Origin: Pristionchus mayeri | Lineage: Eukaryota > Nematoda > Chromadorea > Rhabditida > Neodiplogasteridae | Direction of reading: 5' to 3' | Assembly (NCBI GenBank): GCA_036245805.1 | Contig: BTRK01000002.1 | Location: forward strand, 22,747,067-22,811,066 | Length of the DNA: 64,000 bases | Shown: positions 54,101 through 64,000 of the stretch, one piece after another | How the letters are laid out: each line of letters opens with the position of its first letter | How positions within the stretch are numbered: position 1 is the stretch's first letter | Notes under the pieces: generated by a model | Told to the model about the DNA's origin: nothing | Database searches by the model: none | Seen by the model: only the letters and a program-made list of their open reading frames with translations | Position numbers and translations under genes: made by a program

Positions 54101-57100
54101 GCATAACATCTGAAATATTTTCATTAAGATCCAGCGTATCTATTCTCTCATAACTCTCATTTTGACTTCACTAGATTGAATAAATTGATAGTTTGAATAA
54201 AAGTATCTTTGGCAGAGACTGGTGAGTGTCACTCCCATCGATGATTTCTCTTCCCCTGACTTCGTCACTCCCCCAGTCCGTCCCACTGCTCTCTATGCAG
54301 GAAGAGAGACTATGGTAAGAGATACGGTAGAACGTGCAAACTATGATCGACAACTGTAGTTATATTGTTCTCTTCAGGCGAATGGATCCACTCCTCCCTC
54401 GGCTCCATTTACTCCATACTCACAAGCACCCACTTTTCCTGTCAGGTAATGATCTCCACCTTCCGTACCCCTACAGCACTCCTACATTATGCATTGTCTC
54501 CGGTACCCTACAGTGCTCCTACAGTATCCCTTCAGGGACGTGGTAGATGCCTCTTGTTGGACTGGTCCTCCCACTCCGGCCAAGCCTTGTCTCGAGTGTT
54601 CGCAATGGAGAGCCATGGTGGAGGAATTGACGGAGAGGTGAGAAGGGGAAATGAATAGGGGATTCACACTTTATCAGAGTCTCGCTGCTTTGATTGGAGT
54701 TTAAGCGAGGAATCAAAATTAGTTTATCGTCTGATACCACCAACAGAATCTCGTCCCTTCCTTCTTCTCACTACACTAGACGGGAGTCACCGCTGAGACC
54801 TCGGGTTCGCTACCTGCAAAAGGTCAAATATCAAAGACCATGGATTGATGGCTGACCCGGTTGGGAGGGGATTCCTCCGAGGGGGACGATGAACTGCTTA
54901 GTGGCCGATCCCGTGAGCGCCTTCTCAGCTTGTTTCACATCAGGAGACACCTCAAAGATAAAAGATCAGTCAGAAATCTAAGACCGACCAGTACCTCAAC
55001 ATAGACGACGTGGAGTCGATCGGCCTTGTCGGGTCCTCCTGGCAGACGAGTGATCTCGAGAGTGGAGGAGTTGCCTACCAACCATTGATTCAATTATTAC
55101 GGTAGTTAATCGATTACCTGCGTCGATAAAGCCGAAAACTGGCTTGATTCGGTAGTACTTGTTGTTGGAGGTGCGCACCTGAGGAGGAAAGAGATCAAAG
55201 ATCAGATGATTACCGTATACCTTAAAGGCGACTCGTTTGACGCAGCTGTTGATGAGCTGATGCGTAGAGGTGCCGCCTGAGGGGGCGTGGTTAAGCCACT
55301 AGGTACGGTAGCTGGTTCCAGCCCGGTACCATCCTACGGTATACCTCCGACGGGTAGGTCACAGGTAGAGGGATCCGCGACCACAGACATGACTGAAGTG
55401 GAGGAGGCTACCACTCGGGAAGGAGAACAGGGAGTAGGAATGAGGGGAGGAAGAGGAGAAAGGGACAATGGAGTACGTGGGAAATGGAAGAATAGACTGA
55501 TACGTGACGATTGGGAAAAATACGAAGAACGAAGATCAATACGTGAGAGTGTATGCAAATCACTCCTTGTAGACTCAATCGACCAGTCTCCGATGCTGCA
55601 GCACAGACGACCACTGCAGCAGTGAAGGAGGTCGGAGTGGCCACTGAGGGTGAAGAGATGGGAAGAGGGAAGCAGAGATCAAAGATCAGTTGCAGTTCCT
55701 CGAGTCATCGATGCAGCGACGGATGCGAATGCTGCAGAGACGAGTGAGAAATGGTCGGAGACTGAAAGACGGTTAGTGGATACTGTAGTGGTACAGTCTG
55801 TAGGGAAGAAGAAAAGAGAAACAGTGAAATGGTGGCATCAAATGGTCATAATTATGATGATAGCGAAATTGAATGATGTTACAATTAAATAGAATAACAG
55901 CTGCCTAGAGAAAAAATGTAATGGACACAGAAACTTCTTAAATAGCGGGAGGGTGTTTTGGTCCTAGGTCGTATACAATGGACAAATAAGAATGGATGGT
56001 CTTCAGAGACTTCGTTCACTTCCATGTGCAGACTGATGAAGTGGAGGAGGAAGTGAAGGCTGCTGTGATCGAGAGAGCCACCAGTACTGTCCAGAAAGAG
56101 GTACCGTGAAGATACTCCCTCATTGGACCATAACGATCACATTTTAGGTGCGTGATGTCATCGATCGAGCATCTGATGCAGTCCACGTTGAAGTGAACGA
56201 GAACGAGGCACAAACTGGTGAGAAAGACTGACGATCACTATCCGAAGAATGGATGAAGAGAGCCTTGCAATATCTGTGAAATTATATTGAAGGGCGTATT
56301 TCAGAGGAAGTTGTTCCTTCTCCTCGTGAGATCTCAGAGAGGGAAATGGAGGAATCTAGCTGGATTCTACCTAATATGGAACAAGTGAGTGAGAAGTCAA
56401 GGGAATTCGGAAAAATACAGATTCGCGTAATCAAAAGATTTCCCTACATTCTGTTGTCTCTAATGCTGCACAATTTCATGCCTTCATTTTCTTCAATTGA
56501 AGGTTCCTTCTGCTGATCAGAATGAGAAGGACGAGGAAGAGAAGAAGAAGAATTTGTTAGGGAAGGACGAGAATGCGAATGGACTCACTCCCCAACAGTC
56601 ACCTGTGGGTGATGTTACTTACATTGTTCATTCTTTCTTTCTTAACTCAAATGGTGTTTGTAGGTGTCTGATCCTCCTCCAGACTACGAAATGATCGATG
56701 AAGTGGATGAGGAACTCGATTCGGAAGTGATCATCAGAGAAGAGAAAGGTTAGGAGGACTACCATTCCATTACTAGTTTAACCAGGACGATAAATCTAGT
56801 GTATCGTTGCTTTGCAACAAATAAGTACATCTAGATAACGTAGATACATGTGAATGCAGATGAGCGAACGGAGTCACCGGAGAAGATCGAGATGGAGAAG
56901 GAGGAGAAGGATGAAATCGAAGAAAAGAAAGAAGAAGAGGAGAAGGAAGTTGTGGTTGAGAAGAAGGAAGAAGAGTCAAGGAAACTCGGTGAAGATGAGG
57001 TCAGCTATTCGGCCAAAATTATAACAGGAGGATCGCTTCTCTTCCGAAAATTCAATGAGAAATAACAAATATCGATTGCAGTTATCGTCTCTGAAGAAGT

Positions 57101-59488
57101 TGTTGGTATCTGATGAGGGAGGGAAGGCCTTCGTGAGGGGAGGAGTATTCAGGAGTCTACGGGCAAGAACTAGCAAGTCCACTGAAGACGAGGTGAGATC
57201 ACCCTCTTCCATCCATTGGATTCACAATGTGGCCTCATTCCCCGCAATAGACAAATGAATGTTTCAGGATGATCTCCGTCTCTCAGCCACAACCACAGAC
57301 ACTTCCACTCCATCAGAGAAACCCAGCGAGGCTCTCAAGGGAAAAATTGCTCTCAAGAAGGTATCGCTCACTTTCATTAGCGATCTCACTTCACCATATT
57401 CTTTTTTACCCTTTACCTTTTTGTTGTTGATGTTTATCCCTCAATAGTCCATTTCTCTCAGGCGGCATCGTCAGACTCCTCCCTCTCCGTTCCTCCCGTC
57501 GTCTCTAAGATCCCCGAACCGAGAGACGCACGAATTCCCAGGCCCAAGTTTGTCAAGTGCGCTCTTTCTCCTCAGTTCCTCTTTGTTTCATTAAGAATAG
57601 ACACTACAATATGTGAAAATGCAGGCACGTCGTGGAGACGAATGTCCGTGCGGAGACAGAGGACGAGGAAGACGAAGCTGCCGATCGACTGACGCCACTC
57701 AGGTGAGTTGACCCCCAAGAATTGCCTATTCGAATTGTCTGCAATTTCCTTACGCATTCAATGTGTCTCGTTGAGGTCGGAGTTGCGCACCCTTGGTTCG
57801 TGGCCGTCTGCTGTCGCCTCTTCCGCCCCTGTAGCAGTCCCCCCACCCATCGAGGAAGAGTGAGTTGATCTTTGATCTCCCACTCTGTCGACCCCCCGCT
57901 CTCTGCACTTTCCGTGCCAGCAAACAAGTTGGCTGTGTGGGATACCAGAGAAGCTCTTGACACGGTAGTGAGTGTGAAGGGAGGAGAGGAGTGGGGGAGG
58001 GGGAGGGAGGGGAGGGGAGGTTCCTCTATCCCCAGTTCGAGCCGACAGACACACAAACTGTTTGGTGTGTGGGGTCAGAAGAGGAGAGAAGAGAAGGAAA
58101 GGGCATTCGAGGAAAGTCCCCGCTATTGACTTTCTCCCCACGAGAGATCGAAGAGAACCAAAACATTGAGTGGAGGGTCGGGAGATTGCCTATTGATGAT
58201 GAAATGCAGGACCTGCTCTGACTCGGAATCAGACGTCTCCGAAGGGTCGTACGACACGAATGAGCAGGACGACGGACCATTCGAGGTTCGCCCCGCCCCT
58301 TTTCTGATTCCGCCCACAAATCGATAATTGCAGCCATCTGAACCACTGATCGATGCGATCAAGACTCTGGATGGACATGTGACAGGAGCGAAGCAAAAGC
58401 AAGAAGCAGTGGTGAAGAACTAGAGGAATACTCAGAGAGTCTCAAATCGAGCAGAGGAATATCCAAATGGTTTTCAGGAGTGGGCGATGAAGTTGGTGCA
58501 GCACGAGTGGTTGAAGACTGCAGCAAGTCGAAGCGCCAAAGTAGAGAGGTACGATAGCATCATATCGATCGATCGATGAGGGAACATATCAATACAGTAA
58601 TCTTACAGAGTCTCGAGTTTCCTCGGGTGTGTCAAGGAGCACTCAGACAATCTGCACGAGTTCATCATCAACATCGATGATGCCAATGTGAGTATCGGTG
58701 CTAATGGGAGGAAGTCGTAATCAGAGAGTGGTGGAACGGATAATTGCAGGAGAACACAGCACTGCACTATGCAGTCTCCAACGGGAATCTCACCGTCGCC
58801 TCCTTGCTTCTCGACTTCCAAGCTGATGTGAGCATTCCCTCTTCTTATCGTGATCAAATTGTTCTCTGTAGCTTGCTCTTGATTGGTTGATCTTTGATCT
58901 TTCAGGTGGACATTCCTAATCGTGCTGGTTACTCTCCATTGATGTTGGCTGCTCTCGTCGATCTGAAGGACACTGCTGAAGTTAACATCATCCACAGGTA
59001 CTGTATTCATCGATCGATAATCTCCTACCGTACACTCCTCAGGTTGTTCCGTGCGGGAGACGTGAACAAGCGAGCGCAGCCCCACGGACAGACTGCACTC
59101 ATGCTGGCTGTCTCCCATGGGAAATTGGAGACTGCCAAACTACTGATCGAGTGTGGAGGAGATGTGAATGTGCAGGTGGGGGATAGACAGGGAGAGGAAG
59201 ATGGATGGAACTGGATTAAGAGTGAGAGATTCAGGACGAGGAGGGTTCCACTGCCTTGATGTGTGCTGCTGAGCACGGCCACAAGGCACTCGTGCAACTC
59301 CTTCTCTCCGCCCCTTCTGTCGATGCGGGTCTATTCGATTGCGTGAGTGATCTTTGATCTCCCCAATCGATAATTGATCTCTTCAGGACTCCTCGACTGC
59401 TCTATCGATTGCCGTCGAGAATGGCCACAAGGAGATCGGCCTGCTCATCTACGCCCATCAGAAGAGACACAACGAGACGGCCATCTAG
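51110..59488 (+). CDS. vab-19: KANK family protein (KN motif and ankyrin repeats), VAB-19-like
   Basis: Cortical scaffold linking the cytoskeleton to membrane attachment sites. The KN motif exon at 51110 reads [17 protein letters not shown]. Then basic and Ser/Pro-rich exons ([78 protein letters not shown]), a segment [15 protein letters not shown], and many charged exons from 55590 to 57850 ([56 protein letters not shown]). The C-terminal ankyrin block is [100 protein letters not shown], closely matching the KANK repeats. Stop 59488. The true start lies upstream of the KN exon. Antisense MSP-domain gene at 54776-55390 lies in an intron. The C. elegans KANK gene is vab-19. Confidence 0.88.
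54776..55390 (-). CDS. MSP-domain (small sperm-specific) protein nested in the KANK gene
   Basis: Major-sperm-protein-domain protein of about 140 residues, an immunoglobulin-like fold used in nematode sperm. Start [16 protein letters not shown] at 55390, then [59 protein letters not shown] and [20 protein letters not shown], ending [17 protein letters not shown]. The GGTSTH start, [14 protein letters not shown], a TLEITR strand and a PDKADRLHV segment are the core of the MSP/SSP fold. Four introns, one with the exact 13-mer (55192-55204) and the last with a variant. It lies on the strand opposite to the KANK gene. Confidence 0.85.
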
Positions 59489-61543
59489 ACACTCCATTCC
59501 GACGTTTCCCACTCCACACCACACTCAGGCCGCACCCGCTACCTCACCACCATTGAATCTGCCATAATTCCCGTGCCCTAGCCCCTCGAAGTAGGCTAGG
59601 CAAAGCCCATCTCACTCGTATGAGATGGACTAATCTTATTCTTCCCGACTCTTTATTTATCGTAAAGATTTATGTCTAGGACGAAATTATCGATTGCTTC
59701 TCGCATTCCTTCCATCGATATTTTACGTGTACATTACCGTATTCCGTCTCGATCGTTTCGAGACTCGCTCCTCGTTGCCACTATCGATTGTCTCCACACA
59801 TCAACTGCCTGTCGATTAGCTCATTCTCACTGTGGTAATGAATCCTTTCATTATTTCCTTCGTCTGTGACTGAGTATCTCAAATGAATTGAGGGAAGAAT
59901 GAGTGTGATAAGAGGGCAGCTTCTCTACTTTCGTGTGTCTGATCTCTGTCCTTTTATTGACTCTCCTTCTTCCTCGATACATCATCTATCCAAACGATGC
60001 TCACCCCCCCCCCCCCCTCAAAGTCTCCTCGCGACGCAGAAAAATGCACAGAAAGGGACCAGAATAGAGGGCGAGCTAATTGTAATGACTGATTGGGCAA
60101 TGGATAGAAGGGTGAGAATGTGAGAATGGACTGATGGGCACAAACAAGTCCTGCCCCACTCTGATTCTTGACCTGCCCATCACTTCCCCCAACACACGGA
60201 GAACAATGGAGCAGTGGATAAACAGATGATTATACTGAATGGGAGTGCCTCCGAAGCAGTTGAATAGGCAGTAGATCCATCCATCAAGGGAGCACTTGGA
60301 TCACTTGCCCCCCATCTTTTTGAATGAGGGATGAATCACATGCAACATACAGTGCTGCTATGAAATTATGATTAATAATTCAATACATTCTATTGTAGGA
60401 ACTCTCCATTTAGACAGAATGATGGAAACTGCTGACTCTACCAAACTATTCGTTGAATAGGGTGGATTTCATCAGTGGTCTTCCTCCCTCTCCCTCTCTC
60501 TCCCTCTCCCTCCCTCTTCCACGTCGTGGCTCTCCATGGCGGACGCCTCACTCATATCTGCAAACAAAAGACCCCTTTGGACAAATACCTCTGTCCCTCC
60601 CCCTCCTCCCCCTCTCTCCTCCCCTCTCCCTCTCTATCCCTCTCCTCCTCCTTCCTCCTCCCTTGCCCCGCCCCTCTTCCCTCCCAACTCATTCAGTCAC
60701 TGTTAGTTTCCATCGAGAGTACCGGCATCTCCTCCCTTCGACCCTTCCCTTCTCCTCCCTTCATTCACTTCCCTCTGCATCCATTCCCTCCCTGGATCCT
60801 TCCATCCATTCACGAGTAACTGTCTTTGTCTCTCTCCCTTCCTCTTCTCCTGCCCTTCCACTCAAATCTTTCTTATCTCGCGCCCTTCTCTTTGTCGGCT
60901 TCGCGCGCCAAAATGGTGTGAGTGTGCAGTGAGAGGAGTTGCATCCGAAACGTCGTCTCAACTCACGCAGTGATAATTTGGAGGCAACTGGTCGCGATTC
61001 CGAGTGAGGCAAGATGTTGGCATAGCTGATGGTACATCGAAACACTTCCGCTCTGCCACATGTAGCCACGCACGGCCGACTAGTAGTTAATGCAGCTGGT
61101 GCAGCTCTCCCTAGCCCCGCCCACTTCATCTGACCCCGCCCACTTCCTGAGCCCAGACTGTTCGATACCCTTTATCAGTGATTCAGAGTCGGTGAGTCCT
61201 TTATGATCCAGAGCTGGTGATCATTTCTCCTCTCTGCTCACCCCCCTAAAGGCCACTCCCTTCACTCTCCTCTTGTTACTATGGCATCTCAATTTCTTTG
61301 TCTCCCTCTCTCTGGATGAGTGGGAAAGAAGAGGAGAGACCCTTTCTGGCCAAATCTATCTATCATACGAGAGACACCTTCAATGCACTGACTCAATTGA
61401 GATTGGAAGAGGCTTCCGAAGGATTGATCTCTTTTCTCTCTAGCGAACGCCAACGAACCACGAATTACGCTAGAAGTACACCGAACGACTGATGATATGT
61501 GACAGACAAATACTGTGAGAACCGGAAGATGCAGAGCCGGGTA
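59489..61543. other. Intergenic, pyrimidine-rich, no gene seen
   Basis: About 2 kb between the convergent KANK and Cys-rich genes. An 8-bp hairpin (CCATCTCA at 59607, TGAGATGG at 59621) lies 120 bp after the KANK stop. C14 run at 60004-60017. The CT-rich block 60478-60870 gives long but low-complexity ORFs. No exon with splice support. Confidence 0.5.
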
Positions 61544-64000
61544 TTAGGGCACGTATACGTACTGGGCGCGTCTTCCTCCATACTTGCACTCGTGCTGCCA
61601 CTTCTCAGTCTCAGCCAGGTCTAATACACGGATACCATCCGAGAGTCGAATCTGCAATGGAGGAGAGAAGCCGTGAAGTAGATTACGGAACTAGGAAAGA
61701 TCAAATGGATTAGGAGTGAGGGATCATGGGAAAGGAAGAGAGTGAGAGAGAAAGGGAGTACGGTATACAGTAGGGAGAAGAGCAAATAGAAAAGTGGAGG
61801 GAAGTGGATAGACGTGGCATCGGAAGAGGAAGGGAGGGGTTGGGAGGTAGGTCAAGAACCGAATGAACTGTTTTCAGAGTAAATATCAGTCCCGTTCATT
61901 CAGTCATTCTCCCTTCTATTTCACATAGAAGAATTTTCCTGACAAGATGAGTGATCTAGACGCTTATGATGCCGAATACAAGTGTGTAATTGGAATACCT
62001 CGAACTTGACTGTGGAAAGATCAGCCTGTACATTGGGTAGACAGATGTCGTGTACACTCTGCCAGTACTCGGCTGCTGCCTCGGGAGAACAACAGTCGTC
62101 CTGAGAATATGAGATTGAGCATAGCATTTGAACGTTTAGCTCTACCTCCCCTCATCTACTTGGAGACAATTGAAGTTACTCAAACTTTTCCCCTCTAAGG
62201 CAGTGGTGCCATGAGAACTTTTCATTCCACCATTCAGTTTTCGAACGGATATTTGGAAATGCAGTTTCAGAGATCTTAGGGAAGCCTAGCGAGACAGATG
62301 AATTGGATTGGCAATCTGACCCCTCTATCTACCTAGTGGGAATGGACTAAGAGAGGATCTGTCTGTTCTCTCTTCTACTTCGCACTCTCTCCTCCTCTCT
62401 CACCTATGGGAGGGGAAGGAAAGAGTGTCCTACTTCTATTTGTTCGAGTATTAGATGGCTGCGAGGGACTAAGAGAGAAGGTGAGTATCTTCCTTCCTCT
62501 CAATGGCAGAATGAGGCAGACGAGGAATCACTCTATACTCCATCCTCCATCCCTGGAGGAAGCATCGGAGAAAGCAGGTTGGAGGAGGCAACCAAGATCA
62601 GAAATGGGAAGAATCTTGCCTCCGTTTCATTTTCGTCATAATATGGGAATTTCGCGTTATTTTCGCAATCCCTCATAAATAAAACGTATTAAAAGTGACC
62701 TTAATGAGTGTATCTCCTTCCCTTACTTCCTCAACGAAGTGAGCATGGCAACATCGAGAGAATGAATCCGTAGCTGTCGTTCCCTCCATCTCCACGTTCT
62801 CGCAGCATTGGAACTTCGCCTGAAGATCAAAGATCAATCTGAGACTGGTCACTCGTAATCAACTCGCCTGTAGGTACTTCTGCATGCAGCATGCCTGCAC
62901 TGTCGTGTTGCTGCACTTTCCTGGCTGGCAGAAGTCAGCGATGTAGATTCCCTTCTTGCAGCACTTGGACAATTTCCGCCCCGACTTCTTCTGCAATCCC
63001 CTCCCATTCCTTCCTTCGAGGGTTTGGATGCAGAAGAAAGAGTCGTTCACTCGTCCACTCACTGGACAAACAGTGGAGTGAGTGAATGACTCGATCGACT
63101 GGTGAGTAACTGGTTCTCTCTCTCACCTGATGGTAGCAGATATCATCCGTGATCGCCTTGCATGGAACCTCAAATGCCGGACATAAAATGGAAACAAAAT
63201 GAGAACTGAATCGCACACCACTTCACACGAGACAGAAAAGGGGAACCAAGGAGTAGTACACTACCTCTACCATGTTCACCTCATCCTCATCCGCATTCTC
63301 CAAATCGTAATTGCGGGGGTCGATGGAACGGGGGCGAGTCTGGAAAAGATCAAAGATTAGAAGTGTTCAACGCTCAATATGTCCTAGCGAGTAGTCCGAA
63401 CTACTCCTCAAGAGATCAAAGATCATCTCCACCTGGGTGCTTCTCGTGAAGTGACTCGTTTCCTTCTGCACCTCCTCGCTCTTAGTGAATGTCTTCATCG
63501 CACCTATTCAAACTGCAGTTAGCTTCTTTATCTTCTAATTTTGATCTCAACGACAAAGTAAAGTTGTGTTAATCATCGATCTGCTCTAATGTTCTGTACC
63601 GTAGTCTCCGTAGTCCTCGTAATCCTCAAATCCTTCTGCTTTCTTCTTTTCCGTCGTTGTTGACGGCTGAAAGAAACTTCCTCATTCATAATCATCGTCA
63701 AAATTTCCTCTGGAGTAGCGTTCTTAAAGCTGTTTATTCTTCCAATATTTCCAACAATTGAACTCACTACTGTCTACTACTGTCTATTATCTACTACTCA
63801 CTACTACTGTCGTTTTTGGTTTCCTCGAATTTTCTTCGTAAGCAGTCGAATGACTGGACGATGTCGATGGATTCATCGCAAAGAGATCTGCAAGGGATCA
63901 TGTATACTATCCCAGGGCGACATTTAGTGATCCTCGTGCACAGTACGCTCCTCACCCTTGTGCTGTCTTCTCTGATGGAAAGGAGAGGATGTCGCCCATT
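61544..64000 (-). CDS. Cysteine-rich, probably secreted protein, 5' end off the window
   Basis: Unrecognised family. Reading on the minus strand from the right edge: LCDESIDIVQSFDCLRRKF (63840-63890), an acidic Tyr-rich exon EGFEDYEDYGDY, FTKSEEVQKETSHFTRSTQ, TRPRSIDPRNYDLENADEDE, then a Cys-rich core: VPCKAITDDICYHQ, SGRKLSKCCKKGIYIADFCQ, GKCSNTTVQACCMQKYLQA, FQCCENVEMEGTTATDSF with SRCCHAHFVEE, DDCCSPEAAAEYWQSVHDIC, and the end WQHECKYGGRRAQYVYVP at 61544. Several adjacent Cys pairs (CC) spaced by about 15-25 residues suggest an extracellular disulfide-rich domain. The signal peptide is outside the window. Three introns hold the 13-mer motif or a one-base variant. Confidence 0.65.

Noticed and set aside
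58603..59118. 171-codon minus-strand ORF
   Set aside because: It is the antisense shadow of the KANK ankyrin exons.
60453..60932. 159-codon Ser/Leu/Pro ORF and its overlapping frame
   Set aside because: Pyrimidine-rich DNA gives open frames in two registers at once. No conserved motif.
1..64000. CRISPR arrays, phage or bacterial operons
   Set aside because: The DNA is eukaryotic throughout, and no regularly spaced repeats were seen.

Overview
The window is nuclear DNA of a nematode, most likely a free-living or Pristionchus-like rhabditid; the species is a guess. Evidence seen: many short introns (about 40-60 nt) with TTTCAG/TTGCAG acceptors and AATAAA signals, an MSP-domain (sperm) gene, a VAB-19-type KANK gene, tandem Cys-loop channel paralogs, an HNF4-type nuclear receptor and a worm-style short prolyl 4-hydroxylase. 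The ORF lengths are short because genes are split into many exons, so gene models below were assembled by following frame and splice phase across exons; gene limits are first and last codon of the model.

Layout: 1-2067 end of a plus-strand acidic nuclear protein; 2201-4697 minus-strand phospholipase-B-like GDSL esterase; 5313-6575 mariner-like non-autonomous element; 7026-7836 minus-strand bHLH protein with a tRNA-Phe relic in an intron; 8766-8928 perfect hairpin; 9236-10251 small acidic/coiled-coil gene; 10.3-12.4 kb gene-poor AT-rich DNA with a TTAA-type MITE; 12479-13644 Lys/Glu-rich zinc-finger protein; 14323-16069 unknown helical protein between two copies of a 190-bp repeat; 16500-17115 thaumatin-like secreted protein; 17980-19782 unknown protein; 20712-26033 two tandem Cys-loop ligand-gated channel genes; 26496-27702 two tandem small membrane proteins plus a possible third broken copy next to a hAT MITE; 28670-36316 HNF4-type nuclear receptor whose large intron is full of nested mobile elements; 36.3-39.2 kb gene-free purine-rich DNA; 39266-49791 three same-strand genes (FUS/TAF15-like RNA-binding protein, prolyl 4-hydroxylase, ZCCHC9-like zinc-knuckle protein with an RGG tail); 51110-59488 KANK/vab-19 gene with an MSP-domain gene nested in antisense; 59.5-61.5 kb gene-free; 61544-64000 Cys-rich secreted protein running off the edge.

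There is no single pathway here. Themes are RNA metabolism (FUS-like, ZCCHC9-like, RGG tail), membrane signalling (channel cluster, orphan membrane proteins), transcription control (bHLH, nuclear receptor) and secretory-pathway proteins (PLB-like, P4H, thaumatin-like, Cys-rich). The most unexpected signals are a 13-mer (TGATCTTTGATCT and its complement) found 11 times exactly, nearly always in introns and in the sense orientation, which is also a direct repeat of AGATCA with one-base spacing (nuclear-receptor DR1 geometry); and a dense set of non-autonomous mobile elements with readable target-site duplications, including one sitting inside a 45-nt intron.
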